Assembly: GCA_015680685.1 (NCBI GenBank)
Contig: MNCI01009176.1
Location: 450,391 to 514,390, forward strand
From: Gnetum montanum
Lineage: Eukaryota > Streptophyta > Gnetopsida > Gnetales > Gnetaceae
DNA: 64,000 bases
Direction: 5' to 3'
Made by a program: the position numbers and the translations under genes. Below are positions 12,716-22,762 of the stretch, piece by piece (the stretch's first letter is position 1; every line of letters starts with the position of its first letter). The notes below the pieces were generated by a model. It was given only the letters and a program-made list of their open reading frames with translations. It made no database searches and was not told the origin of the DNA.

Positions 12716-15235
12716 ATGGCCCCAAAAGAGGAGATTGAGCAGGACCTTCGCAAGGAGTAGCTAAATGCCTGAGAGGAGGCAGAGGCTAGGGACCTCATGT
12801 AGAACATGTAGAGCAGGAAGCACACTCATTCAACATTCATTAGGAAACCCCTACAACAGTACAATCTGACCACATGGAAGGTGGAGAAGTTAGAGCCTCA
12901 AAACTAGGGAAATATCTCACATTGTCCCTAGAATGTCTCCAAGCCATTCGGGAGAAGTCCACCTTCTCAACCATTATCGTGGAGCTTAATTTTGGGCCGT
13001 TCATCAAGTTTTCCCTTGAACCAGTGAAGACTCAACTTAAGGCATCTCCATGATGGCCCATTCTCTCAGAAAGTGGTGACTAGTATTTGGGTGAGACATA
13101 CCAATTTTGGCATGGCAAGGAAGAAGGAACCATTGCCAATGTAGGTGGTGTTTCCATTGATTTCTCTACAAGAGCCATTACAGAGGTCTTGAATCTTCCA
13201 AATGAAGGATCAAAGGTTGCTCATTTATCCACTCACTCAAACGTGAATGCAAGAAAGTTATGGTTGAAATGAGCTTACGACAAAGAAAATAAAGCTTATG
13301 GAGAATTGACTTTGGAAGAGAGGATTTACTTCAAGATTAGAACTTATCACATTTTCCCCACCAAAGGCTTACATAGACTATCTACTCATGCAATGTGGGG
13401 TAGTGCAATTTTGATGAAAAAATTTAATGCAAATTTTCCCCATTTATATTTGACGGAAATACTAAGGCGATTCAAAGAAAGAAAGATAGGGAAGCTTGCC
13501 TTGCCTTTCCCTTATCTCATCAGGAAGCTATGCAGATGTGTTGGAATTTTGGGCTATATGAATGATATTCTTAGAAAAGCCCAAAATGCTTTATATGCTA
13601 AACTACTCAAACTGCTTGTGCCAAGGAAAGATGTTGGTGAGCAATCAAAGCAAAATGAAGAGTGAATAGTTGGGCCCATTGTGCCTCAAATGGTAGGGCC
13701 TAGCCAACAATAGGAAGCAGGGCCCAGCACACAACCCACAAGCGAGCAAGTCCAAAAATTGCCACCACTGCAATAGGACTATCGACCATCCATCAATCAC
13801 CTCAAAACCATTGCTGAGATGGTTAGTTGGGGGAGTCGTTATGCCCAAAATTTATTCAGGATCATTGACAATGTCATGCACCCCACTGTTTTAGCTGACC
13901 TTGTGAGTGGACACATTTCGTTGATTTCAGGAGGAAAAGTCCCAGTGGCCTCAACAAATCTTTAGAAATGTTGCATCCTTCCAAGTCAGATTAGAAATTG
14001 GTGAAGGTGCCACAGTTATGATCATGTAGCACCAGAATGCAATAGGTGTAACAAAGGTGATCATAGACCATATCAAAGAATCTTTTAATGTCCCTATTGT
14101 GCCACCAATAGATTTCACGGAAGCACATGATGCTCAAGTTTTGGCTGGTTCCTCAATAACTTCTGCAGAACATGAGAATGTTTTGGATCACTTGCTGCAA
14201 AAAAGACAAGTCATGACTTCCTTGTTTGACATCCCTCAAGATGTCACAACAATACAATCAAACCTCATTTCAACTAAAGGAAAATTGGTCATGGCAAAAT
14301 TTAGGGCTGAGCATGCAGAAGTAGAGTTGCAAAGACTACAAGAAAAGCTCATCACCCTATAAGATGAATGAAGGTATTTTTCCCAATTCATCGCAGCTGA
14401 TCAATTGAATGTTTTCAGAAATGAGCAACTAAATAAATTGTTGGAAGAGAATAAAAAGGTGGTAAGGAAGAAAGAACAGACCGATTGGGATGCTTCCAAG
14501 GCACAAGCTCAAACGTATGCACATGCTAAGGCTCTCAAGGCCCTATAGGAGGAGAATAAACAGCTTGTTGCTAAAAATCTTCGATTGACGACAATTGAGA
14601 AATAGAATAATATTCTCAAAGAAATTTTTCAACAAATGTGAGAACAATTAATACAGGTCAACCAAAATATGAATTTCTTGGCCAAGGAAAATAGAATCCT
14701 TTCTATGAAGGAGGTCCATGCCATCCATCAAAAGATGATAATAGAGATTAGTGCATGCTAGAATGAGGCCAAGAAGCATGAGAAGTTGAAAGAGAACTTC
14801 TGTGATCAAGTGAGAATGTACAAAGAAATAATTAAAAAGGAGATCTATATGGCTAAGATTCACATTAACTCTTTCAGTGCTCAACACACTGACTGGCAAG
14901 CCATATTGGATACATATGCCTTCATCCACCAAGTGGAACTGAAAAGCTAGGACTTGCAGATTTAAGACTTAACGAAATATATGGAGTTGGCAAATCTGTG
15001 ATATGCCAACTTAGCCATGCTAATAGTAGGGCACCCGAGAAATGAGCTTGAGAAACAGGTAGTCATCACTTATGCTAAGTATGAGATAGAGTTTGCCGAA
15101 CATAAAAAAATGTTGCAAAAATTAGAAGGTGCAAGCTCTGAATTAAAAGTGGTTAAAGTGAGCTACCACATGTATTTTGTATCCAAGTTTTGTGTTTCCC
15201 ATACTACAACATGGTTAGTTAGTAGTAGTCAATAA
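12716..15235 (+). pseudogene. D-family ORF, copy 1: N-terminal conserved domain plus coiled coil
   Basis: ATG at 12716 (MAPKEEIEQDLRKE) is shared with D2 at 45406. The reading runs through KLGKYLTLSLECLQAI, then GETYQFWHGKEEGTIANVGG, VSIDFSTRAITEVLNLPNEG, LTLEERIYFKIRTYHIFPTK and HLYLTEILRRFKERKIGKLA (13087-13665), then a Gln/Pro linker, an NLFRIIDNVM segment, and a long heptad-rich stretch (14057-15150) with repeated EKL, LQRLQEKL and LLEENKKVV. The first part loosely resembles the plant 'putative plant transposon protein' type of domain; that assignment is tentative. About 340 bp present in D2 are missing near 15165, between copies of a TACCAC sequence. Roughly ten stops are present. Function unknown; a structural gag-like role is possible. 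Confidence 0.7.
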
Positions 15236-15319
15236 TCCCATATATTCATAATGTTTTGTAAGGGGCTCGTTTCTCATCATATTAACTCGAGGATGAGTTT
15301 TTATTCAATTGTGTGGGTA

Positions 15320-16143
15320 TGATGAATTGTGGGTTGCCAAGCCTCAATATTGGGTATCCAATATCGGGTATGTGATATCGTTACCTGGATACAATATTGT
15401 ATACATGATATCGTGATTCCTGTGTTAGCCTATAAATACAGCACTTAAGCACACAGTTGAAGAGTTTTTTGGAAGTTTTGGGGAAGTTTTTTTCTTTCTA
15501 GTTCAGTTTCCAACTTTCATTTTCTTTCTTTTAAGCTAGTTATTCCCAATGCATGCCCACAGTGTGATGCTTGTAATTACATGACACCTTTGTTCAAGTG
15601 TGACGTACTTGGACACGTGCATGATCGACAATAAAGATCGAGATTACTTTCATCATTGCAAAATTCACTTAGATTAATTTTTATTGTTTTAATTATTTAA
15701 TGCCTTCTTTAGTTAACAGTTCAATTTATTGTTATTTAATTTTCTTGTCATTAAGAAAAATGTGTACACCTTAATCATGAGCATTTAAGTGTGAATACTT
15801 GGCACGCCCAGCAATAATCCCATGAAGTCCAAGATGTGTACCGACAGTTAAGGATGGATACCATTGTCATAGGCTAATTTAGGTTTTGATTCCATTATTA
15901 GTTTAATCAATTTATCTTTTCTGTTATCAGGAGTAACATAGAATTAGGACAACATCATATGCCTCGCTCTGGACTAAACCATACGTGACAAAACTACTAC
16001 TAGTCCAAGTGAGAAGACAACAAACTATGATCAACGTATAACTGTCTAGGTGCCACAACTAGTCTATCAGCGAAGTTTGACCAGATCATGTGTGCACACT
16101 TGTATTCATATGGTTGAGCGTAGGGGTACCTCGTTGCTCATCT
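15320..16143 (+). repeat. 3' LTR of element D1
   Basis: An 824-bp LTR beginning TGATGAATTGTGGGTTGCC. U3 has GATATC and AATATT palindromes, then CCTATAAATACAG (TATA). R/U5 carries CAATAAAGATCGAG. The end, GAGCGTAGGGGTACCTCGTTG, resembles the ends of the Athila-like LTRs; the last base of the terminal CATCA appears mutated. It is about 75-80 percent similar by eye to D2's 3' LTR (48352-49152) over its full length. Confidence 0.8.
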
Positions 16144-16362
16144 CCTGCATTGTGTTTCAGTGAGATGGTAGTCTTGAGTGTCATAACCATTTACAACGTA
16201 TTCTTCATGAAGATATGGGATGTCCAAATTTTTAAGAGTTTGAAAGAGCATCCCTGGCATAGATCGATCGAGGGGCAATATGATGTTGTGCTCCATGTCA
16301 CACCATCACAATTATTCATCCTGATGTAGGATGAAGGCGAAGTCTAGCATGTACTCATCTAG
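16144..16362 (-). pseudogene. Element C gag fragment, part 2
   Basis: Reverse-complemented, this reads LQGNI-type sequence then PLDRSMPGMLFQTLKN-like residues and YLHEEYVVNGYDTQDYH, matching element F's gag at about 58290-58480. It continues directly from 23738-23804 once element B and its target duplication are removed. At its left end it is cut by element D1. Confidence 0.75.
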
Positions 16363-16367
16363 ATGAG
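16363..16367. repeat. Target site duplication ATGAG, left copy (element B)
   Basis: ATGAG immediately precedes the 5' LTR of B and recurs exactly at 23733-23737 after the 3' LTR. Five bases is the usual duplication length for Ty3/gypsy integration. Removing B and one copy restores continuous gag of element C. Confidence 0.95.
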
Positions 16368-16438
16368 TGATGAGATGCGATTCGCACAAGCTGCGATATC
16401 GCATCGTCCCATGCGATATCGCGGTCCGCTGCCATATC

Positions 16439-16446
16439 TATAAATA
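16439..16446 (+). promoter_or_regulatory. TATA box of element B 5' LTR
   Basis: TATAAATA in the context CATATCTATAAATAAGAGG, about 20 bp after the second GATATC palindrome. The same TATA context recurs in the 3' LTR and in the LTRs of A, D, E, F and I. It marks the likely U3/R transition region for RNA polymerase II transcription of the element. Confidence 0.75.
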
Positions 16447-16612
16447 AGAGGTGACTCTCCCTTGTTTCATCATCCTAAGTTAGAAGTAGGGAAACTCTGG
16501 TAATTTGAACACTCCAGAGATAGAATATTTTCCATGTGCCCACAACAAGAGTCCTAGAGTGAACGGATCTTTATTCGAGCAACATTGTACCTAAACACAA
16601 GTTGTGTACGGC

Positions 16613-16618
16613 AATAAA
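16613..16618 (+). promoter_or_regulatory. Polyadenylation signal in element B 5' LTR
   Basis: AATAAA in the context TACGGCAATAAAGACGAACT. This context is conserved in every LTR of the window (for example near 12030, 15630, 53050 and 57430), the expected position of the R-region poly(A) signal. Confidence 0.7.
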
Positions 16619-17342
16619 GACGAACTTGATTGGATAAACCTTGTAGTGCATGGAATAGGATTTTATTTATTTTTTTCTCTCTCACCCATAAACTCCTAGA
16701 ATGTGGTATGAGTACAACTTAATTACGAGCATCTAAGGATGTGTACGGTTAGTCAAGGAATCGGCTGCTCGTCGCATGCGGTATGAGTACGACTTGATTA
16801 CGAGCATCTCATGTAACTACTTGGTAACCCAGTGGTGTATTCCAGGATCTATGCTTGGTAATCCCAGTTGTAGTCACACACCCCGATGTGTACGATTAGT
16901 CAAGGAATCGGTTGCTCATCGCACTTAGGCTAGTTAGGTGCCTCAGTACGACCACTTTGAGCACGTGCGTTACGCGTGGTGATCCCAATGACGATTAGCG
17001 TTTGGTAGCCACGGTTGCATCTATTCAGGGTGTGTACGGTAAGAGGGAATGGATGCTGACACTAGTTAATTTAGACTTAGGACATTAGTTAGAGTTAGTT
17101 AGTTTCTCAACCCTTCACCTCGTTAGCATAGGAGAAAAGATAAAAGACTATAAAAATCATATACCTCGGACTTACTTAACCATACACTGTGAAAACTACA
17201 AGTAAGTCTGGGAAGAAAATGAATGATTAACCCTAAGTGTTCCATGGGATGTGTCAGCACTTAGTCTGTGGAGTTCGATCAGATCGCATGTGCTACGCTC
17301 ATTTCGTATGGTTGAGTGTAGGGGTACCTCGCCACTCATCAT

Positions 17343-17360
17343 TGGCGCCGTTGCTGGGGA
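17343..17360 (+). other. Primer binding site (tRNA-Asp) of element B
   Basis: TGGCGCCGTTGCTGGGGA, one base after the 5' LTR. It differs at one base (a transition that still allows a G-U pair) from the complement of the 3' end of plant tRNA-Asp(GUC). A tRNA-Asp primer is a known feature of Athila-type elements. Element E has TGGCACCGTTGCCGGGGA at 44748-44765 on the minus strand, also one mismatch. Confidence 0.92.
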
Positions 17361-17484
17361 CTAAGTGTTTGTGCGCTGAATAGAACATAAAGGATATCAC
17401 TCACATCGTTGGGAGCCTAAACGAACCTTCAGGTTAATCAAATAAAAAATTATATAACGGTAATTAGAACACCGATAAATAACA

Positions 17485-19410
17485 ATGTCTTCTTCTCACA
17501 AGAGCACATCACCTAAGGATAATACAAAAGATAGTTAGCAATCAAAAACACATAGTCGAAATCAGCCAAGTCCTCAACAGTATAGAGTAACATATACTCA
17601 TACCGATGAGTATATTCCAAATTTTACTTTTAGTTTCCATCAAGACGAACAGTTGCGCTGGAGAGATTTGCAAGGTAACATCATGTTACTGCTAGATCAA
17701 TCAATGTCTAACATGCTCTTCCATGCTTTGGCACAGATAGGCATGGTAGAGTTATACGCCGAATACGTTGTGGAAGACTTTGACATGAGGGATTATCATC
17801 CCACAGAAGCACAATGTATAAGGGACACAAAGAAGGAGAGTCAACGTACACAGTTGAAGGACAAAGAAGTCCCGCACGTCCTTAGTAAAACTAGAGATAG
17901 TGAACCACTTACAACTGGTTCGCTATCTAGAGATGTTCCCCCTCTTAACGAAAGTGAAGAGGTAGAGTATCAGAACCTACGCTCAACAATACATATCCTT
18001 GGTTCTGATACCCGTGAACACTAGCTGTTCACAGAGGGAACAACCACTCATGCTAAGGACGAGCACTTAGATCATCATCACGATTGGGGCCGAAGCCATA
18101 GAAGAGAAGGCAGAAAACATCGTCGTGGCGATGGTTCTCCTTCTTCTTCCCCTTCTTCACATCACTCACCCTCTCCTTCCACCTCTAGGTGCAACCATCA
18201 TGAACAGAACGGAGAGGATAAAAGTAAGAAAAATGAAAATCCTCGACGAGAAAGTCGAGAGAGAGGACAAGGGCATGAATGTAGGGAGAGTAGGGAACAA
18301 CAAAGACATCACAGGCGTCATGAAAGAGATGATCATGATGAGCCCCTACTCGCAACCCAAAGTATGCTTGACATAACGAAGGTTGTTAGGATTTCCACAA
18401 GGTATCTAAAAGATAGTCGGATCAGACGGTTAGACATGAACAACATCCCACGCTTTGAAGGGGGATACAACACTGATCCACAACATCATTTACAGGAATT
18501 CCACGATGCCTGCGCCTTGCAAAATATTGAGAACGAGTGGCAAAAACTTAAGTTGTTTTCTAGGACACTCACTAAAGAAGCAGAGAGCTGGTACCGGTCC
18601 ATAGAACTAGAAACCATCAGGAGGTGGAGTACGATGCTAGAATTTTTCAACGATAAGTATCAGACGTACTTCAAAGTGTCTAATTTATGTAAGCAAATCC
18701 AAGGCTGGAAGCAAGGTCATCATGAACCCTTGGATGCTGCCATGGCCCAATATTATACATTGTTACATCATTGCCCAAGCCATGGTTACGCACAGCGGGA
18801 TCAACTTCGCCACATCGTGGAAGGGCTAAGGCATGAAACTCGGAGAACCCTTGGGACTTATGCCTAAGGGAAATTATCAAAACTTAGAGTCCATGAAGTA
18901 CAAAGCTTGTTGGAATAAGTAGCAAATGAAGAAGATGAGCTACGCAAAAGGGAAAGTGTGGAAGAGTACAACTGAGATCCCTCTCTTCGAAATAAGGGAC
19001 TGAAATTTTGCAATGAAGAGGATGAGTCACCAATTGAAGAGTTGGTGAATAGAAAAACCTTGCCACTTTAGAAGCTAACAATAGAAATAGCGACTAAGGT
19101 AGATGACGTATGGAGTTCCTTAGACTCTAAAATTGAAACTGTCTTGAAAATCGTAGAAGAGTCTAAGGTGGAAAAAAGTAGTGACAAAGGTAAGACAAAG
19201 TGGAGAGATGTAGGCCCTGCACATAACAAGGGTAAAGAGAAAATCACTAACTTTGATGTGGTTGTGGAATCAGACACAGACAATGACGGTGGATGTGAGA
19301 TCTGCCACTATGACCATCCTAAGGGATGTTGTCCAATTATCTCACATCTACAGGAGTCTGGGGTGTATGTGCTCAATCCAAGACTCAACCAACGGAAAAC
19401 ACCCTGAAGG
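17485..19410 (+). pseudogene. Element B gag
   Basis: The start is MSSSHKSTSPKDNTK at 17485, conserved in E, F and A. Domains: an N-terminal segment with HQDEQLRWRDLQGNIMLLL and ELYAEYVVEDFDMRDYHPTE (17653-18024); a His/Arg/Ser-rich linker (about 18030-18330); the retrotransposon gag domain with MNNIPRFEGGYNTDP, LKLFSRTLTKEAESWY and RRWSTMLEFFNDKY (18364-18867); an acidic region; and a zinc motif CEICHYDHPKGCC at 19294-19332, which is C-X2-C-X3-H-X3-C rather than the usual C-X2-C-X4-H-X4-C. Five or more stops interrupt the frame, one already at codon 14 after the start (TAG where Gln is expected). Gag would form the particle and bind RNA. Confidence 0.88.
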
Positions 19411-19980
19411 TTACCTTATCCACAAGGTAACCCAAGGCAGTTCCACCAACCATTTACGTATTATCCAAGTGGAACTCCACCACAACCTGTCGGACAACAT
19501 CAGCAATGGCAATACCCACAGTCATGGAGGATGCCACTACCAACACAACAGTACCCTTATCGGCAGCCTGACCCTTATGGTTATTATGTGCAGCAGTCGA
19601 TTTCTCCAAGTGACTCTATGGGTCACACAACTCCCCACCGTCACTACCAAGTTCAGGAGTACTTTAGGAGGACTCCTTCTCCTCCAGGAGATACTCCATA
19701 CCCACACCATCCTCCTAATCCATCTGCACCTCTTCCACCTATAGTTCCCCTAACACCTCCTACTCCAACAATGCAAGGGGAACTTCCTACTCAACTATAA
19801 CAACACCATGCTACGAGAGTAGTAAACATTCAACTTGCTGCTGGTTCTGAAAATTGTAAAAGAGAAGATCTTTCTTCAAAACCAGAAGCCCAGACAAGCT
19901 CTCACAACAACAAGCGGTTGAGCCGATGTACACGCCTCCACCAACTAACACTTCGGAGCACCCTTCAATCCAACAGAGCT
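19411..19980 (+). pseudogene. Element B gag-protease linker, Pro-rich
   Basis: Frames here give a Gln/Pro/Tyr-rich stretch (QQYPYRQPDPYGYYVQQS, then PPGDTPYPHHPPNP and PLTPPTPTMQGELPTQL). It has no recognised domain. The same composition occurs at the same place in E (42365-42640) and F (60077-60457). It is probably the disordered linker between gag and protease. Confidence 0.7.
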
Positions 19981-20530
19981 TAACGCATACGGTTATGTTA
20001 ACGCATACCGTAACCGACTAGATTAAGGTAGGCCACCTTCCTAGGAAACTAACTGACCCTAGGAGTCCCTTAAACTATCTTCAAGTCACCAAAAATGAAC
20101 CACATAGGGTTCTTCTTGACTCAGGTTCCGGAGTCAACTTAATATCACGAGAGATGTATCACGCCTAGAACCTACCCCAACTTAAGAAGAGCAACATCCA
20201 ACTGGAGCTGGCAGACCAGTCCATCATCATTCCCTTGGGATTGGTGGAGGACATTATTACCACTATGAGTGGTTGGTCCTACCCAGCTGATTTCCTAGTG
20301 ATTGAAGTTAACAATAATGAAGGGGACTTCCCAATTATAATGGGAAGGGCATGGCTGAGCACAGTGGACGCATGCCTTAGGATCTGTGATCTTTCCTTGG
20401 AAATTTTCAAGATAAACATTTATGGAAAGATCGAGAAGAGGAAAGTTCCATGCATCACATATAGTGATTCATTGGGTGATGACATGGAGGAAATGCCTCC
20501 ATGTGATAGGTGTGCCCTCAAAATTATGAA
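19981..20530 (+). pseudogene. Element B retropepsin
   Basis: The segment reads PRSPLNYL, then EPHRVLLDSGSGVNLISREM (catalytic Asp in the DSG motif near 20118), then LKKSNIQLELADQSI and the long open stretch 20235-20813 with GWSYPADFLVIEVNNNEGDF and IIMGRAWLSTVDA. This is the usual fold order of a retroelement aspartic protease. A stop lies at the codon after MYHA (TAG for Trp), so the gene is broken, but the catalytic motif itself is intact, unlike A and F. Confidence 0.85.
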
Positions 20531-20813
20531 ACAAAGATGCCTGTATGTAGCAACCACACAACCAATAGTAGACACCCCGTGGTTGATAGCTACTCGAAGG
20601 AGCAACCAAATATGCATGGAACGAACTGAGGAAACCCATGCCAACAACGAAGGCATAGATACGTTGGAATGTGAGCACCGCCAACTTCCATTCCTTAATC
20701 TAAGATCATCAATCAGGAGAAGTTGGGCACTGTTACGAAATTCAAATCGACGCTTATTATTTTGGATCTCTCCCTTTCCACTCAGTCATGGGGGAGATGG
20801 CCACCTATGCTAA
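20531..20813 (+). pseudogene. Protease-to-pol-tail fusion, element B
   Basis: After protease the reading continues through CLYVATTQPIVDTPWLI and a pre-RT segment, which in frame-corrected form matches WGEL...NFK of elements A and F (near 61330). It then passes directly to LLFWISPFPLSHGGDGHLC, the segment that in A ends pol after integrase (5105-5160). The missing part corresponds to about 5150-8000 of A. Element E shows the same join at 41265-41465. Confidence 0.85.
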
Positions 20814-22762
20814 TCATATGGGGCCCTCAATTCTTTTTAGGTTTTTGTTTTACACGTTTTTTCTTACACATTTTTGTTTTACAAATTTCTTTAACTTTTC
20901 CAGTTTTTTTTTACAACTTTCTTTAACTTTTCTAGTTTTTTTTTACATCATCGTTATACTTTTTCATTTTGTGTGTGTATGTGTGTGTGTGTGTGTGCCA
21001 TCCACCGTGTAAGTTTGTCCCATAATAAGTGTTCTTCGTGATGGTATGAACTATTTTCTTGTTGATTGCTAATGTTTGGTTTTTACCTTTAAGTCACAAT
21101 GTTGATACTAAGGTATGTTCTTTTGATATGATAGGCAATGAGATCACTTCATCCATCCATCTACCAATTTCTATGGTCTCTCTCGGCTTGCAAATGTATA
21201 GTCCCTTCTAATAAGAACTTTAACGAATCGGTGACTGGGCATTCCTCAAACTAAGGAAGGACTCAAGGATTGAAAAGGGTGTGACTTCAAGGGAACTTGA
21301 TGCTTTTGTGTTGGCCATTCTCTTGGGTGCTTGGATGTTTTCTTCTTGAGTTTTCTTACCGTTCCGATGTTACCCAATTATCGGAAGCTGAGTTAATAAA
21401 AATAAGAAGTCTTTGCATGGTGTGGTTCTCACGCATAAAAATACAAAACACAAAAAAAGTGAGAATTCAAAGCACACCCCTTAGACAAAATAAACTTGGA
21501 CTACAAGCACTGGTTATGGAACCAAAGGTGTTCCCTCTAACTAAGGCCCTTCTCGCTTCCCATTCTCTCCTTGTTTCGTCGGAATGGTGGTGACTCTTCG
21601 GGAAGGCATTCTTGTTACCCGAGTGGATTGTTAGGCCAAATGCATTGATGCGAAGTTACTGGAAATGGTTTGTTTGAGGCCAAAGTTGGAATGAGACTTG
21701 CCAAGTCACATTAATCATGCAATCCACAAGGGGCTGTACACCACCTCGTTCTTGGGATTCCATTCCATTCTATTATCTCCATCCTTCTCTCCATTCTTCA
21801 CCTCATTGTCAGTTGTATCATTAGTGTATATATTTTGGTTGATGCTTTGCTTTCTTTTTGGTAAACGCTTGTGGTTAAGACTTTAACTCTTGTTCCAAAT
21901 GACATTCCCAAAGACTACGGACTCTTTGAATGTGGTTTTGTCAGGGCATTAAGGGCATGAGCCTGCTTTGGGGAGGACCCACTGACATTCCTCTTTGGTG
22001 CATCAGTTAACTTCTTTTCCCTAAGATTTTTGCAATTAATTTTATTTTTTTCATTTCCATCTTAACATCCACTTTATCGATGTTACCGTTGTCTCTTTTT
22101 ACCTATCTTTCTTACTCCTTTTCTTTCTCCATTCTAACGCTATCGGAGGTTCGCGACTAGTCATGGGGGTACGGGCCTATTTTTTTTTATTTTCTCCTAG
22201 CCCCGAATTTTTACAGGGCCTATTTTTTTCGATTCTCTCCCTAACCCCTGCACCTTCGGTAGTCATCATCAATATATCTCCAGATCCGTATCAGTCATAC
22301 CACAATTCAGCCAATGGACTTACACCGAAGCAAGGTATTAATTACATAATGATTCATTTACCCTTGCTAATATAAGATTGTGTTGTGTGTGCAAATGGCA
22401 ATCATACAACAGCAAATTGGATCTGGAGCAAACACTTGGAGTGGAGCAACGCTGAAGCAGCTATGCAAGGAGCAAGATCGGTGGTGTGCTTACCGATGGA
22501 CAACAGAAGACTCAATCTTGGCGTTGGGAACAACAACACTTCTTTCTATCTCTCTCTTTCTCTTGAGCTGCCAACTAAGGCCTGATGCCATTGTAATAAG
22601 GTGTTCACCTTTGTTGTCATGAACACCAGTTTTGTCAAGTCTTGTAATGATGATCCATTTTCATGTCATCCCATTAGTTCCATTTCCCTCAATAATTCCA
22701 TACCTTCCCAATATTATTGTAAGGAACTCGAGGACGAGTTTTCATTCAATCATGGGGGTATG
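20814..22762 (+). mobile_element. Element B 3' non-coding tract and purine-rich site
   Basis: A 1.9-kb tract shared with A, E, F and G. It begins with T-rich repeats (TTTTTGTTTTACA units, 20836-20960), then a GT microsatellite (20971-20998), then the GGGTGTGACTTCAA and CACACCCCTTAGACA blocks. The last about 45 bp (22717-22762), with GGAACTCGAGGACGAGTTTT and ATCATGGGGGTA, abut the 3' LTR and include the purine-rich plus-strand primer. The short frames present are not conserved among copies, so I read no env-like gene. Confidence 0.75.
20971..20998 (+). repeat. GT microsatellite
   Basis: A GT dinucleotide run with one TA interruption inside the element B non-coding tract. Element E has the matching CA run at the same place (about 41060-41074), so the microsatellite is part of the element. 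Confidence 0.9.

Larger units (their letters stand above)
12326..16143 (+). mobile_element. Element D1: non-autonomous LTR element of the D family
   Basis: The region contains D-specific leader (12326-12715), a long decayed ORF (12716-15235), the conserved pre-LTR block and a 3' LTR (15320-16143). Its internal sequence is collinear with D2 from 12552 (= 45245) onward. The 5' LTR is not in view; element A interrupts D1 on the left. The right edge lies in the gag of minus-strand element C (CTCCTGCATTGTG continues C), so D1 inserted into C. None of the pol domains is present. Confidence 0.8.
16368..17341 (+). repeat. 5' LTR of element B
   Basis: A 974-bp LTR with 7-bp inverted ends (TGATGAG...CTCATCA). 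U3 has GATATC at 16395-16400 and 16415-16420. U5 contains two internal direct repeats: TGYGGTATGAGTACRACTT at 16702 and 16777, and GTGTACGRTTAGTCAAGGA at 16741 and 16888. Both repeats also occur in the 3' LTR, so they predate insertion. Differences from the 3' LTR are mostly C/T and G/A transitions. Confidence 0.95.

Noticed and set aside
17343-17360. tRNA gene signal
   Set aside because: The match to the tRNA-Asp end is only the primer site next to an LTR; no cloverleaf or anticodon arm is present. I found no tRNA gene elsewhere.
21297-22622. Possible env-like ORF downstream of pol in element B (frames at 21297-21593, 21698-21886, 22163-22375 and 22380-22622)
   Set aside because: The frames are short, are not shared with A, E, F or G, and lack a consistent signal peptide or membrane layout.
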